A stretch of DNA of 64,000 nucleotides, taken from positions 620,001 through 684,000 of the forward strand of contig CAVVGT010000016.1 of the NCBI GenBank assembly GCA_963747775.1. Reading direction: 5' to 3'. The translations under genes were made by a program, and so were the position numbers. The notes beneath the pieces were generated by a model. The model did no database searches and was not told the DNA's origin. It saw nothing but the letters and a program-made list of their open reading frames with translations. Below, in pieces: positions 43,704 to 52,596 of this stretch (the stretch's first letter is position 1; every line of letters starts with the position of its first letter). Source of the stretch: JAGVSZ01 sp963747775 (GTDB lineage Bacteria > Pseudomonadota > Gammaproteobacteria > Burkholderiales > SG8-39).

Positions 43704-46314
43704 GCCGGGCGCCGGCAAAGGCCGCCCGGATGCGCGCGGTGCGCTCGGGCTCGTCGAGCGCCTCGAGCACCTTGCGGCGCAGGTCCGGGTCGAGTGTCGT
43801 CTCCCGCAGGAACCGCCGCGCCGTGCTCACCGACGCGGCATCGGTCTGGCCGCCGAGGAAGGCGGCGAGCCAGTGGTTGACGAAGAAGATCTTGCGCTCG
43901 CGCTTGAGCTGCGGGAGCCGGGCGAGCGCGCGCTCCAGGTACGGCGCGGTGAGCCCCACCTGCTCGACGGTGTTGAACGGCGCGACGCTCTCCTCGATCC
44001 AGCTTTCCGCCAGCCCCCGGTCGTCGAACCACGCGGCGAAGTATCTCGCCTTGGTCGCCGCATCGGGTCGCGCAGCTGCGAATGCATACGCGTAGCGGCG
44101 CCCGTCATCGCTCGGATCGGCTCGCGACTGCGCGGCGAGCAAGGCTTCGGCTTCGGGGTCGCCGAGCGCGAGCAGGCGCTCGATGATGCGGAAGCGCTCG
44201 TGCGAGCTCAAGCTCACGCCGGGCACGTCGCGGGTGCCCGCGAGGAGCGACTTAAGCGTCGCGCGCGCCTCGACGGTCGTCGCCGCGCCCACGTAGGCCC
44301 TGAACCAGGTGACGCGCAACCCCTTGTCCGAGGCACTCCTCATTCCATGCTCGAAAGTCGCCTCCACCCGCGGGGCGGCGGCTTGCCGCTGCGCGTCCGA
44401 GAGGTACCAGCGCAGCGTCGTCTGCGCGCGTCCGAGGAGGGTCGCGACTGTCAGCGCGTCGGTCTCGCGCGGCGCCTGGGCGAGGGCGAGGTCGAGGTAC
44501 GCAAGCGGCGCGAGCCGCGCATCGCGCACCTCCTCCCAGAGCGCGTCGAGCAGCAGCGCGCGCAGGAACGGATCGGCGATCCCTTCGATGTCATCCATTA
44601 CCGCGGCGCGGCTCGCATCGTCCAGCATGAAACGGCCGTACGCGTAGTCGCCGTGATTCGCGAAGACGTAGCGCGGCGTGGGCGTGCCCGCGAGCTCGTG
44701 CACGACCACGCTGCGGCCCTCGAGGGCGACCGGCAGCGTGCGCGGCGCGCCGTCGCCGGCGACCAGGAGCTCGGTGCGCATCGGCCAGACGCCGTCGCCG
44801 CCGAGCGCAGGGACTTGCGCGAGCGTGAGGCGCGCAACGCGTCCGTCGCCATCCGTACGCCGCGTGGTGCGCACGATCGGCATGCCGCGGCGCTTCACCC
44901 ACGCGTCGGCCCACTTGTTCAGCTTGCGGCCGGATGCGCCCTCGAGCGCGCGCACGAGGTCGTTCCAGTCGGCGGCGCCGTAAGCGTGCGATTGAACGAA
45001 GGCCTGCACGGCGCGACGGAAGGCGTCGGGGCCGAGATAGAACTCGGCCTGCCGCAGCACCGCGGGGGCCTTGCTGTAAACGATGCTGCCGTACGCGGAC
45101 TTGGCCGCGGACAGGTTGGGCAGGCGCTGCCAGATCGGCGTGGTGCCCTGCGTTGCGTCGGTGCGGTAGGCGGCCGCCTTGAGCTGGTGAAACGCATTCC
45201 AGGCACTGAACTCCGGGGTGATCGCCTCGGCCGCCTTGGCCGCCATGAAGTTGGCGAAACCTTCCTTCAGCCACAGGTCGTCGAACCACCGCATCGTGAC
45301 GAGGTCGCCGAACCACTGGTGCGAGGTCTCGTGAAAGATGAGCTGCGCGCGCCGCAGGCGGTCGGCCGCGGCGGGCTCGAACGGGAACAGCACCGACTCC
45401 TCGCGCAGGAACGTCGCGCCGGCGTGCTCCATGCCGCCGTAGGGGAACTCGGGCACGAGCACCAGATCGTGCTTCGGAAACGGGAAGGGGAAGCCGAAGT
45501 ATTCCGAGAAGAAGTACACCGCCTCGCGGTGCAGGCGGAACGTCTCGAACGCCTCGCGCTGCGCGCGCGCGAGCCGTGACTTGCGCACGAGGAGGCGCGC
45601 CTCGGGCTGCGGCGCGACACCTTCCTCGCGCTCGTCGAGGATCGCGAACGGTCCGGCGGCGAAGGCGAAGAGATAGGTGCTGATCGGCTCGGTCGCGCGA
45701 AAGCGCACGCGCTGCGCCGCGCCATCGGTGACCGCCTCGGCGGCCGTGGCATTCGACACCGCTTCCCAGCCGGCGGGAATCGTGAGCGCGAGCGTGAAGC
45801 GGCCCTTCAGGTCGGGCTGATCGAAGCACGGGAAGACCGTGCTTGCGTCCGACGGGACGAACAGCGAGTACACGTACTCGGCGCCGTCCTCGCGGTCGCG
45901 GTAGAGCGTCACGGCCGTGCCGGCGGTGGCGATCGGCGATTCGACGCGCAGCCGCACCGCGTTCTCCCCGGCGCGGACGTGGCGCGCCGGAATGACGAGG
46001 TGCTCGCGCACGACGCGCGGCTTCTCGATCGCGACGCCGTTCGCCTCGACCTGCGACAGCCGGGCGCTGGGCGGCGGCCGCCAGTCCAGCACGAGATCCA
46101 CCGGCTTGCCGCGCACGGTGACACGAACCTCGAGGTTGCCTTCCACGCGAGTGACCGGCGTCGCGATCGCCAGTTCGAGCGCGTACCGCACGTCGGCGTA
46201 GTGCTGCGCCCGCCAGCGCGCGAGCTCGCGCGAGACGCCGGGCTCCGATACGGGTGCCGCCGCGGCTTCAGCCACCGATATCGCCGCCGCGAGGAGCGCG
46301 CCGCCGAGCCGCAT
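43621..46314 (-). CDS. M1 family zinc aminopeptidase, exported
   Basis: An 897-residue protein with a short N-terminal signal-like helix (LGGALLAAAISVAEAAAA). The exopeptidase motif is GGMEHAG in place of GAMEN, and the zinc site is HETSHQWFGD (H328, E329, H332) with E351 in KEGFANF. The C-terminal half is the ERAP1-like helical domain. The last 28 residues after AAFAGA are Arg/Pro-rich and run antisense through the acyl-CoA synthetase remnant, so the original C-terminus was probably shorter. Likely periplasmic peptide turnover. Confidence 0.92.
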   Translation of the reverse strand: MRLGGALLAAAISVAEAAAAPVSEPGVSRELARWRAQHYADVRYALELAIATPVTRVEGNLEVRVTVRGKPVDLVLDWRPPPSARLSQVEANGVAIEKPRVVREHLVIPARHVRAGENAVRLRVESPIATAGTAVTLYRDREDGAEYVYSLFVPSDASTVFPCFDQPDLKGRFTLALTIPAGWEAVSNATAAEAVTDGAAQRVRFRATEPISTYLFAFAAGPFAILDEREEGVAPQPEARLLVRKSRLARAQREAFETFRLHREAVYFFSEYFGFPFPFPKHDLVLVPEFPYGGMEHAGATFLREESVLFPFEPAAADRLRRAQLIFHETSHQWFGDLVTMRWFDDLWLKEGFANFMAAKAAEAITPEFSAWNAFHQLKAAAYRTDATQGTTPIWQRLPNLSAAKSAYGSIVYSKAPAVLRQAEFYLGPDAFRRAVQAFVQSHAYGAADWNDLVRALEGASGRKLNKWADAWVKRRGMPIVRTTRRTDGDGRVARLTLAQVPALGGDGVWPMRTELLVAGDGAPRTLPVALEGRSVVVHELAGTPTPRYVFANHGDYAYGRFMLDDASRAAVMDDIEGIADPFLRALLLDALWEEVRDARLAPLAYLDLALAQAPRETDALTVATLLGRAQTTLRWYLSDAQRQAAAPRVEATFEHGMRSASDKGLRVTWFRAYVGAATTVEARATLKSLLAGTRDVPGVSLSSHERFRIIERLLALGDPEAEALLAAQSRADPSDDGRRYAYAFAAARPDAATKARYFAAWFDDRGLAESWIEESVAPFNTVEQVGLTAPYLERALARLPQLKRERKIFFVNHWLAAFLGGQTDAASVSTARRFLRETTLDPDLRRKVLEALDEPERTARIRAAFAGARLSPPARPRRRPSRSRRRIASAPARAGP

Positions 46315-46323
46315 GCGCCATCG

Positions 46324-47034
46324 CTAGTTCGCGCGCGCCGGGCGGATAAATGCCCAGGGCAGCATGAGCAACGCCATCATGCCCACGACAATAGCGAAGA
46401 TGATCGGCAGGCGCTGCGGCCAGGGTCCGAGCGCGTCGACGATCGTCGGCAGCGCGGGCTTGGACGGTCCGAGGAAGCCGTAGTTCGCGCCGATCGCGAG
46501 GTCGACCGCGATTGCCGCCGCGGCGTAAACGCCGCCCGCGACGCTCGCAAACCGCCAGTCGCGCCACGTCGGGCGGAAGCCGTGGACCGCGAGCGCATAC
46601 GCGGCGACGCCGACGATCATCCCGTGGCTCAGCCAGAAGTACCAGAACACGTGCGTCGCCGGGCCTTCCTCTAGCGCCGGCGTGAGGAGCGCCTGCGTGC
46701 AGAGCCCGAAGCCCCAGAAGTAGAGCAGCGCAGCGAGCCGCGGCGAGCGCGTCACGAGGTAGAGGCCAGATGCGAGCGCGGTCCAGTGGCACATCTGCAG
46801 CGGAAGGGTCGTGACCGGATTCAGGCGCGGCGGCAGCAGCCACCATCCGTGCACGACGCACCAAACGAAGACGAACGCAGCGCCGATCGTGCGCTCCACA
46901 CCGCGTGCGCGGTCCCTAGGTCCGCCGCGCCGGACGGTACGAATGGCCGCGATCGTGACGACGACGATGGAGAGGAGCGCAGCCGCGTGCAGGAACGAGA
47001 ACGGCTCGAACCTTTCCACGGCGGGTCCTGTCAC
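46324..47034 (-). CDS. TIGR02206/YwaF family membrane protein
   Basis: A 236-residue protein with about seven predicted membrane segments. The central LPLQMCHWTALASGLYLVT and the second-half FWYFWLSHGMIVGVAAYAL match the YwaF/TIGR02206 family of unknown function. The GTG start overlaps the stop of the upstream META lipoprotein gene (GTGA), so translation is coupled. It ends 10 nt before the aminopeptidase start. Confidence 0.85.
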   Translation of the reverse strand: MTGPAVERFEPFSFLHAAALLSIVVVTIAAIRTVRRGGPRDRARGVERTIGAAFVFVWCVVHGWWLLPPRLNPVTTLPLQMCHWTALASGLYLVTRSPRLAALLYFWGFGLCTQALLTPALEEGPATHVFWYFWLSHGMIVGVAAYALAVHGFRPTWRDWRFASVAGGVYAAAAIAVDLAIGANYGFLGPSKPALPTIVDALGPWPQRLPIIFAIVVGMMALLMLPWAFIRPARAN

Positions 47035-47510
47035 CGTTTCGGCGCAAAGTGCAGCGTGCCCGAATCCACCGGCAACTCGATGAAGAGGTTCCCGCGCTCG
47101 ACGAAGAACGCGGTGGCGCGCTGCAGGTCACCGAGGTAGCGCGCGTCGAGCGAGCCCGGCGGGCACGCCATCCGCGTGGTCGCGATCGGGCCGAGCGCGA
47201 TCGTGCCGGTGCCGATCCGGTAGCTCCCGGTGCCGCGGTTGCAGTCGGCGCGCACCAGCAGGCGCCCGTTCGGCGCGAGCTCCAGCGTGTAACGGTCGGG
47301 GGCAGGGGACTCGACCGTCTCGACCGGCGTGACCGTCCGCTCCCACTGCCAGATCTTCCCGGTGACGGCCCCGGGCGCACGATCGCGGGACAGAGCGCCG
47401 TTACCGGGGGCAGCGCCGCAGCCCGCGACCAGGGCGCCGAGGATCACGGCGAGCCGGGCGGTGCACCGCGCTCGGCGCGACGTCGCGCGAATGGTCGTGG
47501 TCGGGTTCAT
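47031..47510 (-). CDS. META-domain lipoprotein
   Basis: A 159-residue protein with a lipoprotein signal ending LVAGC (Cys31) and a C-terminal META/HslJ-like domain: YTLELAPNGRLLVRADCNRGTGSY, TRMACPPGSLDARYLGDL and TAFFVERGNLFIEL. META domains are envelope-associated and of unclear function. Its ATG overlaps the stop of the methyltransferase remnant's C-terminal frame (ATGA), showing that the remnant was once part of this operon. Confidence 0.88.
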   Translation of the reverse strand: MNPTTTIRATSRRARCTARLAVILGALVAGCGAAPGNGALSRDRAPGAVTGKIWQWERTVTPVETVESPAPDRYTLELAPNGRLLVRADCNRGTGSYRIGTGTIALGPIATTRMACPPGSLDARYLGDLQRATAFFVERGNLFIELPVDSGTLHFAPKR

Positions 47511-47645
47511 GGCCGGTCGGCGACCATCAGGAAGACGGGAAAAAGGCGCGTCGCGCCGGATCGCGTCGGCCACGGCGTGCGCCCGCGCCGTCTTGATCGG
47601 GTCGTCGTCCCAGGTTGCCGCGCGCCGGTCAAAACCGGTCGTCAT
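47507..47645 (-). pseudogene. SAM-dependent methyltransferase reduced to its two ends
   Basis: From an ATG overlapping the fkbM stop (47645), the frame reads MTTGFDRRAATWDDDP then KTARAHAVADAIR, a typical class I methyltransferase start. It then jumps frame to FPVFLMVADRP and a TGA at 47507-47509, a typical end for the same family, which itself overlaps the META gene ATG. The SAM-binding core (about 170 residues) is missing. Both original operon junctions are preserved, so this is an internal deletion and not an insertion break. Confidence 0.75.
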
Positions 47646-48376
47646 TTCGCCGTTCGCCGCTCGCGTATCGCCGGATCTCGTTCTCGTCGCCGCAGTGTCG
47701 GCAGCCAGGCTTTGCGCTCGTACAGTACATCGTAGTAGCTTCCGACTCGTGGATGCTCCGCGAACTTGTTTCGTGCGATCTCCCTGAAGCCGTGCTGTCT
47801 GACGAATGCGCCGATGTCCTTTAGCTGACAGCCGCCCGCGTAGGATTCGAAATCGGCAGCCTCCGCCTTGATGAATTTGAACGAGTCGAGAATCGGCGCC
47901 GCGCCGATCAGGACGAGCAGCTCCGCGCCCTGCACGTCCATGATCAATGCGTTGTAGTCCCTGACGTTGATCCTCTCTCGCTCCAGCAACGACACGAGCG
48001 TCGTGCTGCGCATCGTCACGCTGCGCTCGTACGCGACGGCCGGGTAGAGCTCCTTGTGCTGTCTCAGCTCCAGGATCGAAGAAGACTTTCCCGCGTTGTT
48101 TGCGACGTGGAACACGTACTCGGCGTCGTCCCGATCGGTCACCAGGCACTGAAAAGCGGTCTGCCGCGGAAAGGGCCGAATATTCTCCTCGAGGGTCGCG
48201 AACACCTCCGGGATCGGCTCGATCCAGACGACCCTCAATCCACGCTTGTCGTAGCGGATCCGCGCCTGTCCGGTGTTCGCCCCGACGTGAATCACGCCCG
48301 AGACCCGATTCAGGAACCGGTCCGGATCGCGCAGGTCGGACATCGTCCGGCGTACCAGCGAACCCAGAAGGCTCAT
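47642..48376 (-). CDS. FkbM family methyltransferase
   Basis: A 244-residue class I methyltransferase. FkbM signatures are GVIHVGANTGQARIRYDKR (SAM motif I), VWIEPIPEVFATLEENI, TTLVSLLERERI and NALIMDVQGAELLVLIGA. Members O-methylate sugars or polyketides; no glycan cluster is adjacent, so the target is unknown. Downstream it overlaps the methyltransferase remnant by 4 nt. Codon use looks slightly less GC-biased than neighbours. Confidence 0.9.
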   Translation of the reverse strand: MSLLGSLVRRTMSDLRDPDRFLNRVSGVIHVGANTGQARIRYDKRGLRVVWIEPIPEVFATLEENIRPFPRQTAFQCLVTDRDDAEYVFHVANNAGKSSSILELRQHKELYPAVAYERSVTMRSTTLVSLLERERINVRDYNALIMDVQGAELLVLIGAAPILDSFKFIKAEAADFESYAGGCQLKDIGAFVRQHGFREIARNKFAEHPRVGSYYDVLYERKAWLPTLRRRERDPAIRERRTAK

Positions 48377-48406
48377 TTCCGGCTCCAGTCCTTCATCAGG
48401 GATCGG

Positions 48407-49615
48407 TCAGTCGTGCACCACTTCGGCCTTGAACCCCGCGCCGCCGAGCGCGGCGACGATTTCCCGCACGTGCTCCGGCCCGCGCGTCTGCAGCACGAAC
48501 TCGACCTCGGCGGAGAGCACCGGCAGATCGGTGAACGCGCGCTGGTGGTGCACTTCCTCGATGTTGGCGTTCGCGTCCGCTAGGCAGGCGGTGACCTTCG
48601 CCAGCGCGCCGGGCAGGTCGCGCATCTCGACGCGCAGCCGCACGAGTCGTCCGGATCGCACCAGGCCACGCTCGATGATGTCCGACAGGACGAGCGGATC
48701 GATGTTGCCGCCGGAGAGCACGACGCCGACCCTGCGGCCGCGGAAGCGCGCGGGGTGGCGCAGCATCGCGGCGAGGCCCGCCGCGCCGGCGCCCTCGACG
48801 ACCGTCTTCTCGATCTCGAGCAGCTGGACGATCGCCTGCTCGATGTCGCCGTCCTCGACCAGCAGCACGTCGGCGACGTGCTCGCGGATGATCGGCAGCG
48901 TCAGCGCGCCGGGCGCCTTCACCGCGATCCCCTCGGCGATGGTCGAGCCTGCGAAGGTGGCCTCGCGCCCGTGCAGGGCGCAGTGCACCGCCGGAAAGCC
49001 GCTCGTCTCGACGCCGACGATCTCGATCGCGGGCTTCAGCGCCTTTGCCGCGATTGCGATGCCGGCGATCATCCCGCCGCCGCCCACCGGGACGACGAGC
49101 GTTTCGAGCTGCGGCGCCGCAGCGAGCATCTCCAGCGCGATCGTCCCCTGCCCCGCGATCACCAGCGGATCGTCGTAGGGGTGGACCAGCGTCGCGCCGC
49201 GCTCGGACGCGATGCCGAGCCCGGCACGCCGCGCCTCGTCGAACGTTTCGCCCGACAGGATCACCTCGGCGCCGAAGCCGCGCGTGCGCTCGACCTTGAT
49301 GTGCGGCGTGAAGCGCGGCATCACGATGGTCGCGCGAATGCCGAGCCGTTGGGCGTGATACGCGACCGCCTGCGCGTGGTTGCCGGCCGACACCGCCAGC
49401 ACGCCCGCCGCACGCTGCGCGTCGGTGAGGGTACGCAGCTTGTTCAGCGCACCGCGCTCCTTGAACGCAGCGGTGAACTGCAGGTTCTCGAACTTGAGCC
49501 AGACCTCGGCGCCGGCGATTCCGGAGAGCGTGCGCGAGACGATGCACGGTGTCTCGACGATGCTGCCCGCGATCGCCGCCGCGGCGTCTCGGACGTGAGC
49601 GAGCATGAGGGTCAT
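48407..49615 (-). CDS. ilvA: Threonine ammonia-lyase with ACT domain
   Basis: A 402-residue fold-type II PLP enzyme. The PLP lysine is K52 in FTAAFKERGAL; NHAQ (SAGNHAQAVAYHAQ) and the phosphate loop GGGGMIAG follow; residues from about 325 form a single ACT domain (RVEMRDLPGALAKV). Length and ACT suggest the short TdcB/IlvA type. It deaminates threonine to 2-oxobutanoate, either for isoleucine synthesis or catabolism; this cannot be settled from sequence. Confidence 0.93.
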   Translation of the reverse strand: MTLMLAHVRDAAAAIAGSIVETPCIVSRTLSGIAGAEVWLKFENLQFTAAFKERGALNKLRTLTDAQRAAGVLAVSAGNHAQAVAYHAQRLGIRATIVMPRFTPHIKVERTRGFGAEVILSGETFDEARRAGLGIASERGATLVHPYDDPLVIAGQGTIALEMLAAAPQLETLVVPVGGGGMIAGIAIAAKALKPAIEIVGVETSGFPAVHCALHGREATFAGSTIAEGIAVKAPGALTLPIIREHVADVLLVEDGDIEQAIVQLLEIEKTVVEGAGAAGLAAMLRHPARFRGRRVGVVLSGGNIDPLVLSDIIERGLVRSGRLVRLRVEMRDLPGALAKVTACLADANANIEEVHHQRAFTDLPVLSAEVEFVLQTRGPEHVREIVAALGGAGFKAEVVHD

Positions 49616-49616
49616 C

Positions 49617-50033
49617 TCAGAACGGTTTCACGACTACGAGCAGCACCGCCGCGAGCAGCATCAGCACCGGCACCTCGTTGAACCAGCGGAACCAGACGTG
49701 CGAGCGCGCGGGGCCGCCGGCTTCGAGCTTGCGGAGCAATCGACCGCACGCGTGGTGATAGCCCAGGAGCAGCACGACGACAGCGAGCTTCGCGTGCATC
49801 CAGCCGAGGCCCGCGCCGATGCCGTAACCGAGCCAGAGCCACAATCCGAACGCGATCGCGGGCCCCGCGAGAATCGTCATGAACCGATAGAGCTTGCGCG
49901 CCATCAGGAGGAGCCGCGCGCGCGCATGCGCGTCGGTCTCCATTGCGAGGTTCACGAAGATCCGGGGCAGATAGAAGAGGCCGGCGAACCACGACGTGAC
50001 AAATACGATGTGCAGCGCTTTGACCCAAAGCAT
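49617..50033 (-). CDS. HemJ/CopD family membrane protein
   Basis: A 138-residue protein with four predicted helices and the HemJ pattern WVKALHIVFVTSWFAGLFYLPR near the N-terminus (conserved His), MHAKLAVVVLLLGYHH in the middle and WFRWFNEVPVLMLLA at the end. HemJ is the protoporphyrinogen IX oxidase used by many bacteria lacking HemG/HemY. It lies 1 nt before ilvA and 10 nt after the mgtA stop. Confidence 0.88.
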   Translation of the reverse strand: MLWVKALHIVFVTSWFAGLFYLPRIFVNLAMETDAHARARLLLMARKLYRFMTILAGPAIAFGLWLWLGYGIGAGLGWMHAKLAVVVLLLGYHHACGRLLRKLEAGGPARSHVWFRWFNEVPVLMLLAAVLLVVVKPF

Positions 50034-50043
50034 GGCGGCGAGC

Positions 50044-52596
50044 TTACACCGCGGCGCGCCAGCGGAAGAAGCGCTGCTTCACCATCTCCACCACCACGAG
50101 ATAGACGGCGGTCAGCGCCGCGACCAGCGCGTAGAGCTCCCACGGCGGCGCGACGAAGCCGAGCTCGCGGCCGAACGGCGTGAGCGGCAGCGCCGCCGCG
50201 ACCGCGACGATCGCGAGCGAGGTCGCCACGAGCCACGGGCTCGGCAGGCTCGCCCACGGCCTGCCGCGGGTGCGGATCACGAAGATCACCAGCACCTGCG
50301 TGGCCATCGACTCGACGAACCAGCCGGTCTGGAACAGCCTCTCGCCCGCGTCGAGCCACGCCAGCAGCAGGTAGAACGTCAGGAAGTCGAAGAGGGAGCT
50401 GACCGGACCGACCGTCCACATGAAGTCGCGCACGAACTGCATGTCCCAGGCGCGCGGCCGCGCGACTTCGGCGTCGTCCACGCGGTCGGTCGGGATCGGC
50501 ACCTCCGAGACGTCGTAGAGCATGTTGTTCAGCAGGATCTGCACCGGCGCCATCGGCAGGAACGGCAGGAACGCGGCCGCCGCGGCCATGCTGAACATGT
50601 TCCCGAAGTTGGAGCTCGTGCCCATCATCACGTACTTCATGATGTTGGCGTAGGTGCGCCGGCCTTCGACCACCCCGTCGTGGAGCACCCGGAGGTCGTG
50701 GCGCAGCATGATCACCGCGGCCGCCTCGCGGGCGACGTCGACCGCGGTGTCGACCGAGAGGCCGACGTCCGCGGCGTGCAGCGACGGCGCGTCGTTCACG
50801 CCGTCGCCGAGGTAGCCCACCGTGTGGCCGGCGCGTTTGAGCGCCGCGATGATGCGGCCCTTCTGAGCCGGCGACACGCGGCAGAACAGGTTCACGTCGG
50901 CGGCGCGCGCGCGGAGCGCGTCGTCGCCCATGGTCGCGATCTCGCTGCCCGTAAGCACTCCCGACACGTCGATACCGAGCGCGGCGCAGACGTGCTGCGT
51001 CACGCGCTCGTTGTCCCCGGTGACGACTTTCAAGGCGACGCCGCGCGCGGCGAGCAGGCGCAGCGCCTCCCCCGCGTCGGCCTTCGGCGGGTCGAGGAAC
51101 CCGGCGAAACCGCAGAAGACGAGGCCGGTCTCGTCGTCGACCACGGCGTGCGGATGATCCCGCCCGACCTCCTTGCAGGCGACCCCGAGCAGGCGGAAGC
51201 CCTCGTCGGCGAGCCCGTCGTGAATCGCGAGGAGGCGCTCGCGGGCGGCGTCGTCGAGCGTGCGGCGGAACCCGGGGCCCGCTTCCTCGTAGTGCGCGGA
51301 CAGGCGGACGATGTCCTCGGGGGCGCCCTTCACGACGAGCAGGCGCTTGCGGCCGTCGTCGACGAGCACCGACACCCGGCGGCGCTCGAAGTCGAACGGC
51401 ACCTCGTCGATCTTGGCCCAGCCGCTCACGTCGATGTGCGTGTGCGCGAGGATCGCGTCGTCGAGCGGGCTGCGCAGGCCGGTCTCGAAGGTGCTGTTGA
51501 GGTAGGCGAGCTCGAGCACGCGGTCGCTTTCCCGCCCGAGCGGATCGACATGGCGCTCGAGCCGGATGCGCGCTTCGGTGAGCGTGCCGGTCTTGTCGGT
51601 GCAGAGCACGTCCATCGCGCCGAGGTTGTGGATCGCCGGCAGCCGGCGGACCACGACACCGCGCCGCGCCATGCGCGCTGCGCCGGCGGCGAGCGTCACC
51701 GACACGACCATCGGCAGCAGCTCGGGGGTGAGGCCGACGGCGAGCGCGACGGCGAAGAGCAGTGCGGTCGGCCACGGCTTGCCCGTGGCGAGGTTCACGA
51801 CGAGCACGAACAAGACCAACAGCAGCGTGAGCCGCATGATCAGCAGCCCGAAGCGGCGCGTGCCGATCTCGAACGCGTTGGGCGGCGCGGCTTCGCGGAG
51901 GCTGCCCGCGATGCGGCCGATCTCGGTCGCGCCGCCCGTGCGGCACACCAGCACGCGCGCGCTGCCGCTGATCACGGAGGTGCCCATGAACACGGCATTC
52001 GTCGCCGCGTCGGGCTCGTGCGCGTCGGCGGGGAGCTCGGCGGCATGCTTCTCTACGGGAAACGACTCGCCCGTGAGATTGGCCTGCTGGACGAAGAAGT
52101 CGCGCGCCTCGAGCACCCGGCCGTCCGCGGGGACGAGATCACCGGCCGAGAGCAGCACCACGTCCCCCGGCACCACCTCGGCGACCGGAACGTCGAGCTC
52201 GCGGCCGTCGCGTACCACCCGTGCGTGCACGGCGACGGTCGCGCGCAGGCGCTCGGCCACGCGGCGCGCGCGCCGCTCCTGCACGAAGTCGATCGTGACC
52301 GAGCCGACCACGAGCGTCATCACGATGAACGCGCCGATCGGTTCGCCGGTGGCCGCCTCGACGGCGGCCGCGCCCAGCAGCACCAGCACCAGCGGGTTGC
52401 GGAAGTGCGCGAGGTAGTCGAGCCAGAGCGCCCGCGCCGGCCGGTCGACGAACCGGTTCGGGCCGTAGCGCGCGAGGCGACCCTGCGCGTCCTCGGTGGC
52501 GAGTCCGCCCGGTCCGGCCTGGAGCGCGGCGTGCGTCTCGGCGAGCGGCGCGCACCACCACGCGGCAGGCTGCGGCGCCGACACGGCGTCTCGCAT
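50044..52596 (-). CDS. mgtA: Magnesium-translocating P-type ATPase (MgtA/MgtB type)
   Basis: An 850-residue P3B ATPase. The phosphorylation site is D334 in CTDKTGTLTE; PGDVVLLSAGDLVPADGR and LTGESFPVEK form the actuator, VKGAPEDIV the nucleotide domain, and VGYLGDGVNDAPSLHAADVG the hinge. The N-terminal cytoplasmic part begins ETHAALQAGPGGLATEDAQ. Its ATG shares a base with the stop of the ABC permease gene (TGATG). No Mg2+-responsive leader is possible in that arrangement. With corA and mgtE it makes three Mg2+ systems in 37 kb. Confidence 0.95.
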   Translation of the reverse strand: MRDAVSAPQPAAWWCAPLAETHAALQAGPGGLATEDAQGRLARYGPNRFVDRPARALWLDYLAHFRNPLVLVLLGAAAVEAATGEPIGAFIVMTLVVGSVTIDFVQERRARRVAERLRATVAVHARVVRDGRELDVPVAEVVPGDVVLLSAGDLVPADGRVLEARDFFVQQANLTGESFPVEKHAAELPADAHEPDAATNAVFMGTSVISGSARVLVCRTGGATEIGRIAGSLREAAPPNAFEIGTRRFGLLIMRLTLLLVLFVLVVNLATGKPWPTALLFAVALAVGLTPELLPMVVSVTLAAGAARMARRGVVVRRLPAIHNLGAMDVLCTDKTGTLTEARIRLERHVDPLGRESDRVLELAYLNSTFETGLRSPLDDAILAHTHIDVSGWAKIDEVPFDFERRRVSVLVDDGRKRLLVVKGAPEDIVRLSAHYEEAGPGFRRTLDDAARERLLAIHDGLADEGFRLLGVACKEVGRDHPHAVVDDETGLVFCGFAGFLDPPKADAGEALRLLAARGVALKVVTGDNERVTQHVCAALGIDVSGVLTGSEIATMGDDALRARAADVNLFCRVSPAQKGRIIAALKRAGHTVGYLGDGVNDAPSLHAADVGLSVDTAVDVAREAAAVIMLRHDLRVLHDGVVEGRRTYANIMKYVMMGTSSNFGNMFSMAAAAAFLPFLPMAPVQILLNNMLYDVSEVPIPTDRVDDAEVARPRAWDMQFVRDFMWTVGPVSSLFDFLTFYLLLAWLDAGERLFQTGWFVESMATQVLVIFVIRTRGRPWASLPSPWLVATSLAIVAVAAALPLTPFGRELGFVAPPWELYALVAALTAVYLVVVEMVKQRFFRWRAAV

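Noticed and set aside
45328..45430. GGMEHAG and HETSH in the aminopeptidase as damaged catalytic motifs.
   Set aside because: All zinc ligands and the catalytic Glu are present, and I recall GGMEH variants in bacterial M1 peptidases; no sign of decay.
47031..48149. A possible fusion protein of a methyltransferase N-terminus with the META lipoprotein, since both share one open frame.
   Set aside because: The lipoprotein signal peptide would be internal, and the separate C-terminal methyltransferase frame explains the junction better as a deletion scar.
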